Assembly: GCA_005502805.1 (NCBI GenBank)
Contig: SCMY01000017.1
Span: 32,043 to 96,042, forward strand
Direction of reading: 5' to 3'
Origin: Rhizobiales bacterium 2SD
GTDB lineage: Bacteria > Pseudomonadota > Alphaproteobacteria > Rhizobiales > Beijerinckiaceae
Length of the DNA: 64,000 bases
The notes under the pieces are model-generated. The model did no database searches and was not told where the DNA came from. It was given only the letters and a program-made list of their open reading frames with translations. Every line of letters starts with the position of its first letter. Within the stretch, counting starts at the first letter, position 1. Below, one piece after another: positions 24,958-35,526 of the stretch. Position numbers and translations under genes: made by a program.

Positions 24958-26235
24958 TCAAGCAGCCAACAGAGATTTGCCAGCCTTGGCGTGGGCTGTC
25001 ACCGGCAGGATCTGGCCGGGAGCGACGCTGCGGCCGAAGCGCACCAGGGTGAAATCCTCGGCGCGGCCGGTATCGCCGCGCTCCGTCAACACCGAGAGCG
25101 GCCTCCCGATCCGAGCGGCGAGATGCCGCGCATGCGCTGCCTCCGCCGCCTGGCGCAACCGACCCGCCCGCTCCTTGATCTCGCCGCCGGCGACCTGAGG
25201 CATGCGGGCCGCAGGCGTGCCGGGTCGGGCCGAGAACGGGAAGCCGTGGACATAGGACAGCCCACAGTCCTCGATCAGGGCGAGGGTGCGCGAGAACATG
25301 GCCTCGTCCTCGGTCGGAAAGCCGGCGATCAGGTCGGCGCCGAAGACGATCTCCGGCCGCAGGCCGCGCATCTCCTCGCAGAATCGCACCGCATCGGCGC
25401 GGTTGTGGCGGCGCTTCATCCGCTTCAGGACGAGATCGTCGCCCGATTGCAGCGAGAGATGCAAATGCGGCATCAGCCGCGGCTCGTCGGCGATCAGAGC
25501 GCGCAACTCGTCATCGACCTCGACTGCATCGAGCGAGGACAGGCGCAGCCGCTTCAGCTCGGGCAGCGCAGCAAGGACCGCGCCGACAAGTGCGCCCAGC
25601 GTCGATCCGTCGGGTTTTTCCCGGCCGTAGCTGGTCAGGTCGACGCCGGTCAGCACGATCTCGCTGGCACCATCGGCAACGAGCCTGCGCGCCTGCGTCA
25701 CGACCTCGTCGACATCAGCCGAGCGGGCGTTGCCGCGGCCGAGCGGGATGACGCAGAAGGTGCAGCGATGGTCGCAGCCGTTCTGTACCTGCAGGAAGCC
25801 GCGCGTGTGCTGACCGAGCGCCTGGGTGCGGTGAGGGGAGGCGTCGCGCGCCTGCATGATGTCGCCGACGGCGATCTTGCCGGCGGGGGAGCCCTGAGAA
25901 TCCGCGCTACGCAGACTGTTCGAGCCTGCGAGCGCCCGCCAGCTTGCCATGTCGAGCTTCTCGGCATTGCCGAGCACCCGCGCCACCTCCGGCATGGCGG
26001 CGAAGCGCTGCGGCTCGATCTGCGCGGCGCAGCCGGTGACTACGATCGGGCGCTCCGGCTTTTCCCGGGCGAGCCGGCGGATTGCCTGGCCGGCCTGGCG
26101 CACGGCTTCAGCCGTCACGGCGCAGCTGTTGATCACCGCGACATCGGCGAGGCCTGCGGCCTGCGCCTGTTGCTCGATCGTCTCGCTTTCGACGAGATTG
26201 AGCCGGCAGCCGAAGGTGACGAGTTCGACGCCCAT
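24958..26235 (-). CDS. mtaB: tRNA ms2t6A37 methylthiotransferase MtaB
   Basis: 425-residue radical-SAM methylthiotransferase that adds a methylthio group to t6A37 of tRNAs reading ANN codons. N-terminal UPF0004 domain cysteines Cys10, Cys38 and Cys69 would hold the auxiliary cluster; the radical-SAM motif is Cys154-x3-Cys158-x2-Cys161 (GCDHRCTFC). The C-terminal TRAM-like part is short. Start at MGVELVTFG shares one base with the dapF stop (TGATG), so both are in one operon, an order conserved in many alphaproteobacteria. Confidence 0.95.
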   Translation of the reverse strand: MGVELVTFGCRLNLVESETIEQQAQAAGLADVAVINSCAVTAEAVRQAGQAIRRLAREKPERPIVVTGCAAQIEPQRFAAMPEVARVLGNAEKLDMASWRALAGSNSLRSADSQGSPAGKIAVGDIMQARDASPHRTQALGQHTRGFLQVQNGCDHRCTFCVIPLGRGNARSADVDEVVTQARRLVADGASEIVLTGVDLTSYGREKPDGSTLGALVGAVLAALPELKRLRLSSLDAVEVDDELRALIADEPRLMPHLHLSLQSGDDLVLKRMKRRHNRADAVRFCEEMRGLRPEIVFGADLIAGFPTEDEAMFSRTLALIEDCGLSYVHGFPFSARPGTPAARMPQVAGGEIKERAGRLRQAAEAAHARHLAARIGRPLSVLTERGDTGRAEDFTLVRFGRSVAPGQILPVTAHAKAGKSLLAA

Positions 26236-27119
26236 CAGGCCACGGCGGCGAAGAGCCCGGGCTCCAGCACGCCGTCCCAGTCGAGTGCGGCTGGGCCGGT
26301 CATCAGGACATGGCCATCGCTCTCGCGCCATTCGATCACGAGATCGCCGCCGGGCAGGCTGACGGTTGCCTTCCGGCCCGACAGCTCACGGCGCACCGCC
26401 GCGACCAGCGCCGCGCAGGCGCCCGAGCCGCAGGCGCGGGTGATGCCGGCGCCGCGTTCCCAGACCCGCAGCACGATATGGTCCGGCGCCTTGACGGCGG
26501 CGAGGCCGATATTGGCCCGGTCCGGGAAGATCGGGTGGTTCTCCAGCAGCGGGCCGATCTGCTCGAGATTGAAGCGATAGGGATCGTCGACGAAGAAGAC
26601 GGCGTGCGGATTGCCCATGCTGACGGCGCAGGGCGTGTGCAGGATCGGCTCGTCGATCGGCCCGATCTGCAATTCGAAGCGGCTGGTGTCCTCGAAGGGC
26701 TCGGCCAGCGGGATCTCGTCCCAGGCGAGGCGGGGTGCGCCCATGTCGACGGTGAAGACGGCGTCGGACAGGCGCGCCACCGGCAGCAGCCCGGCCCTGG
26801 TCTGCAGCAGGAGTCCGTCGCGGCCGCCCTGGCCCATCTGCGGATCAGCAGTCATCGCCCAGGCGACGCAGCGCGTGCCGTTGCCGCAGGCGCCGGCCTC
26901 GGAACCGTCTGTGTTGTAGATGCGGACATAGGCGTCGGTGCCGGAGACCTTCGCATCGTGCAGGACCATGAGCTGGTCGAAGCGGGTGCGCTCCTGGCTC
27001 GCGATCGCGCGTGCCTCGGCTTCGGTGACGATATGCTTCGTCCCGCGCAGGTCGAGCACGGTGATCTCGTTGCCCAGTCCGTTCATCTTGAGGAACCGGC
27101 GATTGGCGAGGGCGTTCAT
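26235..27119 (-). CDS. dapF: Diaminopimelate epimerase
   Basis: 294-residue PLP-independent epimerase converting LL-DAP to meso-DAP for lysine and peptidoglycan. The two catalytic cysteines are Cys78 (GACGNGTRC) and Cys230 (RACGSGAC). The N-terminus FLKMNGLGNEITVLDLR is typical. Start at MNALANRRFLKMNG (ATG 27119); a later ATG at MNGLGNE would truncate the first strand. Upstream partner of mtaB. Confidence 0.97.
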   Translation of the reverse strand: MNALANRRFLKMNGLGNEITVLDLRGTKHIVTEAEARAIASQERTRFDQLMVLHDAKVSGTDAYVRIYNTDGSEAGACGNGTRCVAWAMTADPQMGQGGRDGLLLQTRAGLLPVARLSDAVFTVDMGAPRLAWDEIPLAEPFEDTSRFELQIGPIDEPILHTPCAVSMGNPHAVFFVDDPYRFNLEQIGPLLENHPIFPDRANIGLAAVKAPDHIVLRVWERGAGITRACGSGACAALVAAVRRELSGRKATVSLPGGDLVIEWRESDGHVLMTGPAALDWDGVLEPGLFAAVA

Positions 27120-27260
27120 ATGGTCACACGTCGTTGATGATGCGGGTATATGAGCCTGGTGCCGAAAAAATGCCACCCTTCGCGATCTTCCTGCCGTACC
27201 GGGATCGTCGTAGCTTGCGGCACGGCGCGAATCGGTCGTGTCAGCTCGGGATGTTCGGGT

Positions 27261-28139
27261 ATGCGGCAGTCGAGATTCAGCGCGCTCCTTCTTGCGCTCG
27301 CCTTTACCTGTCCGGCCGCCGCGCAGACGCGCGTGGCGCCGCCGGCCGCTGTCGAGAGCACACCGCTCGCCGCGCCGCCGGGAACGGCGACACCCGCGCA
27401 GAACACGCAACCCGCCCAACAGGCTCCGACCCAGAGCCAGGCCAATCCGCCGGCCCCGGCCGAGCCGCAGCCTGTGCAGCCGCCCCCGGCACCGCAAGGT
27501 CAGGTCGTGCCGCAGCCGGTCCAGCCCGCTCCGACACCTCAGACGCCGGTCGAGCCCCAGCCTGTCCAGCCGCCGCCGACGCTGCCCGCTCCGCAGCCGG
27601 CGCCGCCCGTCCAGCAACAGCAGACCGGCGCGCCCAATCCGAACGCGACGCTCGCCGGCAAGCCGGGCGACCCGTCGGATGTCGACGAAATCCCGCTGGT
27701 GGCGAAGCCCGTGCTGATGACGGCAGGGCAGTCGAGCTGGGATCAGGGCTTCCAGAAGCTGTCGGAGGCGATCACATTGTTGCGGGCCGAGGCCGACAAG
27801 GCCGGGCTCAAGGTCGCCGGCCGGCCGCTGAGCCTGTTTCTCGAGACCGACGACAACGGCTTCAAATTCGAGGCGATGCTGCCGGTCGACAAGCCGGCGG
27901 ATGCGGCAAAGCCGCTGGCGACCGGCGTGCGCAACGGGCAGTCGCCGGCGGGGCGCTCGCTGCGCTTCGTCCACACCGCGCCCTATGACGACATCGATTC
28001 GACCTATGAGACGATCACGGCCTATCTCGAGGCCAAGAACATCGTCGTGAAGGACGCCTTCCTCGAGGAATATGTCAGCGATCTCAAGGATCCCGCCGAT
28101 CCGAACCTCGAGATCAACGTCTACGTTCAGCCGAAATAG
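27261..28139 (+). CDS. Exported Pro/Gln-rich protein with GyrI-like domain
   Basis: 292 residues. Signal peptide FSALLLALAFTCPAAAQ, then about 110 residues of low-complexity Pro/Gln/Ala linker with repeated EPQPVQPPP-like units, then a GyrI-like (AraC effector-binding) domain from about residue 135: SLRFVHTAPYDDIDSTYETITAYLE and the closing EEYVSDL...LEINVYVQPK. GyrI-like domains normally bind small molecules in the cytoplasm, so an exported copy on a flexible stalk is unusual. Start at ATG 27261. Divergent from dapF. Confidence 0.82.
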   Translation: MRQSRFSALLLALAFTCPAAAQTRVAPPAAVESTPLAAPPGTATPAQNTQPAQQAPTQSQANPPAPAEPQPVQPPPAPQGQVVPQPVQPAPTPQTPVEPQPVQPPPTLPAPQPAPPVQQQQTGAPNPNATLAGKPGDPSDVDEIPLVAKPVLMTAGQSSWDQGFQKLSEAITLLRAEADKAGLKVAGRPLSLFLETDDNGFKFEAMLPVDKPADAAKPLATGVRNGQSPAGRSLRFVHTAPYDDIDSTYETITAYLEAKNIVVKDAFLEEYVSDLKDPADPNLEINVYVQPK

Positions 28140-28154
28140 GCCGGCACTTTCCCC

Positions 28155-28250
28155 GTTATGGTCGGGCTTGTCCCGACCATCCACGTCTTCGCTTCACTGA
28201 TGGCGTGCGGTGTTCGAGACGTGGGTGCTCGCCACAAGGGCGAGCATGAC
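28155..28250. repeat. Inverted copy of the composite repeat core
   Basis: Same core as the elements near 10.2 and 54.8 kb but in reverse orientation: TATGGTCGGGCTTGTCCCGACCATCCACGTCTTC hairpin, then GAGACGTGGGTGCTCGCCACAAGGGCGAGCATGACG hairpin (given in parts). It lies between the convergent GyrI-like and MBL genes and may serve as a bidirectional terminator. Confidence 0.7.
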
Positions 28251-28262
28251 GGCGTGGTTACC

Positions 28263-29321
28263 TCACGCCTCCCAGACCAGCCCCGGCCGCATCGGGCGGA
28301 AGCGCTCCTCGGGAAGCCCCGCCTTTTCAAGCGCGACCTTCAGCGCCTCGGGTGGCCGGCTGACACCTTCGTCGGTGAGCTGGAACGTGCCCCAATGGTG
28401 GCCGAGCGCCTGCTCCGCCCCCAGCGAGCGCATTACCTTGACCGCCTCTTCCGGATTCATGTGGTTGTCGCTCATGAACCAGCGCGGCTCATAGGCGCCG
28501 ATTGGGAGCGCCGCCAGCCGGAACGGGCCATGTTCCCGGCCGAGCCGCTCATAGAGCGAGCCGTCATGGTAGCCGGTGTCGCCGATATGGAAGAGCTTGC
28601 CGGCCGGCGTCTCGATCACGAAGGAGCACCACAGCGCCATGCGCCGGTCGAAGGCGCCGCGCGCGGACCAGTGATAGCTCGGCACCAGCGTGACGGCGAC
28701 CTTGTCCGACAGCTCCAGCCGCGCATCCCAGTCATGCGCTTCGGCCCTGATCGAGCCGTCGCGCGCCTTGACGATCCCGTCGTTGCCGAGCGGCATGATC
28801 ATGCGCGGATTGTCGCGCGCATGCACCGCCGCCAGCGTCTCGACGTCGAGATGGTCGTAATGGTTATGCGTGACCAGCACGACGTCGATCTTCGGCAGAT
28901 CAGGGAAGGCCACGCCCGGCGCGTTCACCCGCTTCGGCCCGAAGAACGAGAACGGGCTCGCGCGCTCGGAAAAGACCGGGTCGATCAGGAGATTGAGGCC
29001 GGCGACCTGGTAGAGGAAGGAGGCATGGCCGAGATGGACGACGCGCAAACCCTCGACCTGCGCGGGTGGCTTGTCTTGCGGCGGCGCCTCGTACCGGGCC
29101 GGGAAGGCCTCGCGCTCGCGCTTCGAGAACTGCCAGCGCAGCACGTCGGCGAGCCCCTTCGTGACCGGACGGCCATCGCTGAAGACGAGCCCGTCGAAAT
29201 GGTCGCTGACCGGGCCCTGATAGTAGGGATTGCGCGAACGTGCGTAAGAAGCCCAGGCAAGGCCGGTGGAGCCGAGCAAGGCGGGGATGCCGAGGAGGCG
29301 CAGGAGCTTGCGGCGGGTCAT
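28263..29321 (-). CDS. MBL-fold metallo-hydrolase (NAPE-PLD-like)
   Basis: 352-residue metallo-beta-lactamase-fold hydrolase. Metal ligands appear in THNHYDHLD, a later HWSARGAFD, the IGDTGYHDG Asp, and GHHWGTFQL near the C-terminus; this set resembles N-acylphosphatidylethanolamine phospholipase D and related UlaG-like proteins. The N-terminus MTRRKLLRLLGIPALLGSTGLAWA has a Tat-like twin arginine and hydrophobic stretch, so export or membrane anchoring is likely. Substrate unknown, perhaps a lipid phosphodiester. Confidence 0.88.
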   Translation of the reverse strand: MTRRKLLRLLGIPALLGSTGLAWASYARSRNPYYQGPVSDHFDGLVFSDGRPVTKGLADVLRWQFSKREREAFPARYEAPPQDKPPAQVEGLRVVHLGHASFLYQVAGLNLLIDPVFSERASPFSFFGPKRVNAPGVAFPDLPKIDVVLVTHNHYDHLDVETLAAVHARDNPRMIMPLGNDGIVKARDGSIRAEAHDWDARLELSDKVAVTLVPSYHWSARGAFDRRMALWCSFVIETPAGKLFHIGDTGYHDGSLYERLGREHGPFRLAALPIGAYEPRWFMSDNHMNPEEAVKVMRSLGAEQALGHHWGTFQLTDEGVSRPPEALKVALEKAGLPEERFRPMRPGLVWEA

Positions 29322-29374
29322 GGCATCGAGAAATTGTGCGCCGATCGCGCAGCGTCAAGCCCGGGTGGTCTGTT

Positions 29375-29974
29375 TCAAGACAACTTGATCGCTGTCACGT
29401 ACAGCCAGCGCGTCGGTTCCTGGTCGTAGCCGCCGCCCAGGTCCTCTTCGATACCGATGCGGTCCCAGTCACCGCTGCCATATGTCGTGCGGAGCCATTC
29501 AGCGTCCGGATAGTTGAAGTAGCGGTCGAAGCGGTCGCGCCCTTCCGCCTCACCGGCCTTGAAGCTGGCGTAGAAGACACCGCCCGGCCGCAGCGCCCGG
29601 TGCACCCTCGCGATGACGCCAGGCAAGGCAGGACGCGGGACATGCAGCAGGCAGGCATTGGCCCAGACGCCATCGAACGCCGCGTCGGCGGCAAGGTCGT
29701 CGAACAGCAAGACGGAAACCGGCCGGCCGAGCCGCCTTTGCGCTTGCGCCGCAAGTTCTGGTGAGCCGTCCGTCGCCGTGACGTCCAGGCCGAGCGCGAG
29801 CAGGGCTTCGCTGTCCTGCCCGCCGCCGCAGCCGAGTTCGAGGACCTGTCCGCCAGCCGGCAGCGCTTCAGCAAAGCGCCGCAACCGTGCCTCGCCGAGT
29901 TCGCGAGAGCGCCCGGCATAGGTCTCCGCCTCGGTGGCGTAGAAATCCAGCGTGGCGCGGTCGTCGCCGGACAT
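29375..29974 (-). CDS. Class I SAM-dependent methyltransferase
   Basis: 199-residue Rossmann-fold methyltransferase. SAM-binding motif I is VLELGCGGGQDSEALL, the acidic end of strand 2 is TATDGSPEL, and motif IV is FDGVWANACLLHVPRPALPGVI. The family also includes tellurite-resistance TehB-like proteins. Start at MSGDDRATLDFYATEAETYAGR (ATG 29974), a typical N-terminus for this group. Substrate not predictable. Divergent from the esterase gene across about 120 bp. Confidence 0.88.
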   Translation of the reverse strand: MSGDDRATLDFYATEAETYAGRSRELGEARLRRFAEALPAGGQVLELGCGGGQDSEALLALGLDVTATDGSPELAAQAQRRLGRPVSVLLFDDLAADAAFDGVWANACLLHVPRPALPGVIARVHRALRPGGVFYASFKAGEAEGRDRFDRYFNYPDAEWLRTTYGSGDWDRIGIEEDLGGGYDQEPTRWLYVTAIKLS

Positions 29975-30095
29975 GGCGGTCTCCTTCGACGGGGGCTTCA
30001 GTCGTTCCTGCAGGTCGCTGACGCATGCCGTCAGCGTCAAGCCTTGATTGCCCTTGGCAGCAAGGCATAGTCCCGCCTCGTTTCGCGAGGCTGCT

Positions 30096-30953
30096 ATGAC
30101 AAGGCTTGTCCTGCTTTCGGCACTTCTTTTCGGCCTCACCGGCGCGACGGCCCAGGCCTGCGGCTCGCAGGCCGAGCCCTGCAAGGTCGCACTCGGCGAC
30201 TATCATGCCACTGTTCCCTTCGCGGCTCCTGCGCCTGGGGAGAAGCGGCCCGCCATCTTGTTCTTCCATGGCGCAGGCGGAGGTGGCGATGCCGTCCTGG
30301 CAGCGGATTCCATCCTGAGGCCCTTCGTCGAGGCCGGCTATGTCGTGCTCGGTCCGAATGGGCTGGTCATGCCGAACAGCCGCTATGGCCGTGGCTGGTC
30401 CTTCCTGCCGGACGCGCCGCAGCAGCGCGACGAGCTTACCTTCGCACGGCAAGTGCTCGACGACGCTGCCGCCCGCTTCAATGTCGACCGCAAGCGCGTT
30501 CTCGTTGGCGGATTCTCGATCGGCGCTTCGCTGACCTGGTATCTCGCCTGTCGGCAACCGGACCTTGGCGCGGCCTATGTGCCGCTCGCCGGGAATTTCT
30601 GGCGGCCCCATCCGCAAAATTGCGTTGGCCCGGTCGACATCCTGCAGACCCATGGCTGGCGCGACGAGGTCTTCCCGCTCGAAGGCCGCCAGCTCGGGCC
30701 GAACCATGCCCAGGGCGACGTCTTCGAGGGGCTCCAGCTCTGGCGTGCCACCAATGGCTGCAAGGCCACGCGCCCCGATGCGATCGAGGTGCGTGGGCCG
30801 GTCTGGCAGCGCTCATGGACGAATTGTGAGAGCGGCCGACAGGTCTCGTTGGTGCTGCATGCCGGTGGTCATGAGGATCCACCGAAGGAATGGGCCGAAC
30901 TGGCGCGCCGCTGGTTCGAGGCGCGCCTGAAAGCCCGGCCGGCAGGAAACTGA
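30096..30953 (+). CDS. Secreted PHB-depolymerase/LpqC-like esterase
   Basis: 285-residue alpha/beta hydrolase with a Sec signal (LVLLSALLFGLTGATAQA). Oxyanion motif HGAGGGG, nucleophile elbow GGFSIGAS (Gly-Phe-Ser-Ile-Gly), later LQTHGWRDEVFP supplies the catalytic Asp and HAGGHEDP the His. Such proteins hydrolyse polyhydroxyalkanoate oligomers, feruloyl or other esters outside the cytoplasm; the exact substrate is open. ATG 30096 follows a GCGAGG site. Confidence 0.87.
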   Translation: MTRLVLLSALLFGLTGATAQACGSQAEPCKVALGDYHATVPFAAPAPGEKRPAILFFHGAGGGGDAVLAADSILRPFVEAGYVVLGPNGLVMPNSRYGRGWSFLPDAPQQRDELTFARQVLDDAAARFNVDRKRVLVGGFSIGASLTWYLACRQPDLGAAYVPLAGNFWRPHPQNCVGPVDILQTHGWRDEVFPLEGRQLGPNHAQGDVFEGLQLWRATNGCKATRPDAIEVRGPVWQRSWTNCESGRQVSLVLHAGGHEDPPKEWAELARRWFEARLKARPAGN

Positions 30954-30960
30954 GTGCGGC

Positions 30961-31587
30961 TCAGTTGCTGCCCGAGCGCACCGCGACGGTGGCGATGCCG
31001 GCTCCGATCAGCAGCGTGCCGCCGGCCTTGTTGAACAGGCCGATCGCACGGGGATTGCCGACGAGGGTACGGGCGCGCGAGGCGATCAGCGCGTAACCGA
31101 AGGCGTTGGCGAAGGCGAGGGTGATGAAGGTCGTCTCGAAGATCAGCATCTGCGTCCAGAAATCGGCCTTCGGATCGAGGAACTGCGGCAGGAAGGCGAC
31201 GAAGAAGGTGATGCTCTTCGGGTTCAGCGCCGTCACCAGCCAGGCATGGCCGAGCATCTTCAGTGCCGAGCTCGCATCCCGGCGCGGCTCGGCATCGAGA
31301 CTGCCGCCAGCGCGGAAGAGCTTGACGCCGAGATAGATCAGATAGGCGGCGCCGGCCCATTTCAGCGCGGTGAAGATCGTGGCCGAGGTCGCCAGCAGCG
31401 CGCCGACGCCGAGCATGGACAGGGTCATCGCGGTGAAGTCGCCGAGCGCAACGCCGACCGCCATCGGCAGGGCGGTGCGCCAGCCCTGGCCGAGCGCATA
31501 GGAAATCACCAGCAGGATGGTCGGGCCGGGGATGACGAGGAGGACGGCGGTGGCGGCGGCGAAGGCAGCCCAGGCTTCGAAGGTCAT
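30961..31587 (-). CDS. LysE/RhtB family exporter
   Basis: 208-residue inner-membrane protein with about six helices and the motif VIPGPTILLVISYALGQG near residue 18. It is a second, diverged member of the family in this window (the other is between leuC and leuD). Likely an amino-acid or homoserine-lactone exporter; no substrate evidence. Convergent with the esterase, with only 7 nt between stops. Confidence 0.9.
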   Translation of the reverse strand: MTFEAWAAFAAATAVLLVIPGPTILLVISYALGQGWRTALPMAVGVALGDFTAMTLSMLGVGALLATSATIFTALKWAGAAYLIYLGVKLFRAGGSLDAEPRRDASSALKMLGHAWLVTALNPKSITFFVAFLPQFLDPKADFWTQMLIFETTFITLAFANAFGYALIASRARTLVGNPRAIGLFNKAGGTLLIGAGIATVAVRSGSN

Positions 31588-31688
31588 GATGTGAAGGCTC
31601 CGCTAAAAACCAGAGCCATCACCAGAGCAGGGCGCTTGTAAAGCGGAAAATTTGGCGGCGCTCGGCGCGCCGCCCTTGTCGGATCACA

Positions 31689-32108
31689 TCAGCGGCCAGC
31701 GCCGTTGATGATGCGGCAGAACGCAGTGCGAATATAGGCTTCGTCCGAGACCTGGCCGGACTGGAGCTGATAGAAGATCTCGACGATGCTCCCGTTGCCG
31801 GCCTTGCGCGCGGTTCCCTGAAGGCGCTGCAGCCGGCCCGAACCGGCGCCGTCCTTGAAGCCCGTCACGGTCCCTTCCTCCTGGTCGACCGTGACGTTCG
31901 AAAAGCCTTCCGCGGCCATGCCGCGCTTCAGCCCGTTGAGCGCCTTGGCCGGGGCGGCTTTGACGATGCCGGAGGCGCGGTAGTTGATGCCGGTCAGGAA
32001 AGGTTCGCCGCCCGCCGCGAAGGTCTTTTCGCAGCTCTGGGCGAAGGCGCCTGTCGTGCCGGAGAGCAGGAACAGCGCGATCCCGGCGCAGGCAATATTC
32101 GTCTTCAT
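31689..32108 (-). CDS. Small exported protein, paralogue of the gene at 33.2-33.7 kb
   Basis: 139-residue secreted protein: signal peptide IACAGIALFLLSGTTGAFAQ, then SCEKTF...FLTGINYR, a central EGFSNVTVDQEEGTVTGF and the C-terminal GQVSDEAYIRTAFCRIINGA. Two conserved cysteines, one at the mature N-terminus and one near the C-terminus, probably form a disulfide. It shares its whole layout with the protein encoded at 33245-33658. No named family recognised. Start at ATG 32108. Confidence 0.82.
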   Translation of the reverse strand: MKTNIACAGIALFLLSGTTGAFAQSCEKTFAAGGEPFLTGINYRASGIVKAAPAKALNGLKRGMAAEGFSNVTVDQEEGTVTGFKDGAGSGRLQRLQGTARKAGNGSIVEIFYQLQSGQVSDEAYIRTAFCRIINGAGR

Positions 32109-32175
32109 CGTTCTCAATCCCATCTCGAATCGGCGGCGCCGATGGCGCCGCGCATTTGTCGATGTTTGGGCAGAT

Positions 32176-32766
32176 TTAGAGCGGCGGGCCCCAGCGGAAG
32201 GTCGTCGTCCCGCTGCCGCGTACTGGCACGAGCGGTCCGGCCGACATCTCCCGCCGCTTCTCCGGCTCGGCTGCCAGCACCAGCGTCCACCAGGCGCCGT
32301 AGCGGGTCTGCGGGTTCTTCGCGAGCGCGATGCCGATGCGCGTCGCTTGCGGCATCGAGAGGTTGGCCTCGTGGACGGACGACTTCTTCCAGCCGTCGAA
32401 GGCCTCCTGTGTCGAGTAATAGCCGGCGCCGAGATTCTCCGCGGCGCGCACCGTGTCGAGGCCCGCGGCGTTGACGCGCGAGTTGAAGCTGCCGGCGGCG
32501 CTGTGGGAGAGGTCGTCGCTGGCCGCCATCGCGTCGGATTGGCGCTGGGCCATCGCGGTCAGCGCCTGATCGAGCCGGACCGGGCCGAGGCCCTTGCCGG
32601 CGCGATAGGCATTGAGAATGCGCACGGCCTCGGCCGGGTCGGCCTTCACGGCGGCGAGGCGCTCGATCTTGCGTGGGCTCGGAGCCGTGGTCTCGCGCTG
32701 CGCCCCGGCGCAGCCGGCCAGAAGCAGGGCGGTCAGGAGGGCTGCACCCACATGTCTTGTCATCAC
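32176..32766 (-). CDS. CAP-domain lipoprotein
   Basis: 196-residue lipoprotein: lipobox LLLAGC near residues 15-20, then a CAP/SCP (CRISP, PR-1) domain. Domain landmarks are ILNAYRAGKGLGPVRLDQALTAMAQRQSDAM, DLSHSAAGSF (the conserved His), AENLGAGYYS and a C-terminal GAWWTLVLAAEP. Bacterial CAP proteins are exported and may bind lipids or act on the envelope; activity unknown. Start MMTR or the second Met. Confidence 0.88.
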   Translation of the reverse strand: MMTRHVGAALLTALLLAGCAGAQRETTAPSPRKIERLAAVKADPAEAVRILNAYRAGKGLGPVRLDQALTAMAQRQSDAMAASDDLSHSAAGSFNSRVNAAGLDTVRAAENLGAGYYSTQEAFDGWKKSSVHEANLSMPQATRIGIALAKNPQTRYGAWWTLVLAAEPEKRREMSAGPLVPVRGSGTTTFRWGPPL

Positions 32767-32864
32767 ATCGATCTCGGCTTTTGCTGCGCCACACCGGCGA
32801 AGCAGGCCGGGCCTAGGCGAGGAATGCGGCGCGATTACCGCAGCCCCGACCGGGAGGAAACCCC

Positions 32865-33248
32865 ATGAGCGATGACGAACGGGCGATCCGGGACCTCGTC
32901 GAGACCTGGATGCGCGCGACGAAGAGGGGCGACGCCGCGACCGTACTCGACCTGATCAGCGACGATGTGGTCTTCATGGTTCCCGGCGCCGAGCCCTTTG
33001 GCAAGGCGGCGTTTGCCGCCGCGCTGAAGGGGTTGGGAGCCATGACGATCGAGGGCCGCAGCGATATCCGCGAGCTCTCAGTGCACGGCGACATCGCCTG
33101 GCTGCGCAACCGGATCGAGATGACGGCGACCGCGCCGGACGGCAAGGTCACCCGCCGCTCGGGCTACACGCTGACGATCCTGCGCAAGGAAGCGGACGGG
33201 CGCTGGCGACTCTCGCGCGACGCCAATCTGCTGTCGACCCAGGACTAG
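32865..33248 (+). CDS. SnoaL-like / DUF4440-type protein
   Basis: 127-residue NTF2-fold protein: ERAIRDLVETWMRATKRGDAATVLDLISDDVVFMVPGAEPFGK-like N-terminus (given in outline), then IRELSVHGDIAWLRNRIEMTA and the closing YTLTILRKEADGRWRLSRDANLL. Such proteins (SgcJ/EcaC family) are small cytosolic enzymes or binding proteins; function unassigned. It overlaps by 4 nt the convergent paralogue gene. Confidence 0.88.
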   Translation: MSDDERAIRDLVETWMRATKRGDAATVLDLISDDVVFMVPGAEPFGKAAFAAALKGLGAMTIEGRSDIRELSVHGDIAWLRNRIEMTATAPDGKVTRRSGYTLTILRKEADGRWRLSRDANLLSTQD

Positions 33249-33658
33249 CCCTGCGCGCCCGAGATCACCCGGCAGAGTGCATCGCGGATATAGCTTTCCG
33301 ACGCGACCTGGCCCTGCTGGATGACGAAGACCGCATCGATCCGCGTGCCGCTGCCGCTCTTGCGCGCGGTGATGCGCAAGCTCTGCGGCCGGCCCGAGCC
33401 CGAGATTTCCTGGATGGCGAGGACGGAGCTGGTGGCGTTGTCGATGCGCATGTCGGCGAATCCCTCGGCCGAGACCGCGGCGCCGAGGTCCTTCAATACC
33501 CGCGCTGGCGCACGTTTCGGCACGATGTCCCAGGTCTTGTAGGTCAGGCCGGTCAGCATCGGCGTGCCGACCACCGAGAAATTGCCTTCGCAGGACTGGG
33601 CCTGCGCCTGGGTGAGGCCGAGCGCGAACAATGCGGCGGCAAGGACCGGAAGCTTCAT
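33245..33658 (-). CDS. Small exported protein, paralogue of the gene at 31.7-32.1 kb
   Basis: 137-residue secreted protein with signal KLPVLAAALFALGLTQAQAQ, mature start SCEGNFSVVGTPMLTGLTYK, centre SAEGFADMRIDNATSS and C-terminus GQVASESYIRDALCRVISGAQG. Cysteine spacing and most landmark residues match the protein at 31689-32108, so they are paralogues separated by a CAP lipoprotein and a SnoaL-like gene. Family unknown. Confidence 0.82.
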   Translation of the reverse strand: MKLPVLAAALFALGLTQAQAQSCEGNFSVVGTPMLTGLTYKTWDIVPKRAPARVLKDLGAAVSAEGFADMRIDNATSSVLAIQEISGSGRPQSLRITARKSGSGTRIDAVFVIQQGQVASESYIRDALCRVISGAQG

Positions 33659-33929
33659 GAGATCTCCGTGATGAAGGATGCGCGCGAGGCTGGCGCAGCC
33701 GCCTGTTGCGCGCTTCAGCTTGACTTTCGCCGCATTTGTCCGCTTTAACGCGCGCATTCGTTTCGCCGACATCGCCGAAACCTCATCCGCCGACCGGGCC
33801 GCCCAGCGGCTATCATGAGCCCGGAGGTCAACGCCCGACAGCGCGTCTGCGCCCTCGGGCGCGAAACCGTTTGGTCGTGATGTTCGTTTTGTCGGTTTTG
33901 GCGACCAACAGAAACCTGCAAGGGGCCGC

Positions 33930-35498
<1,569 letters not shown>

Positions 35499-35526
35499 TT
35501 TTCAGTTCAAACCAAAGGAAAGACCC

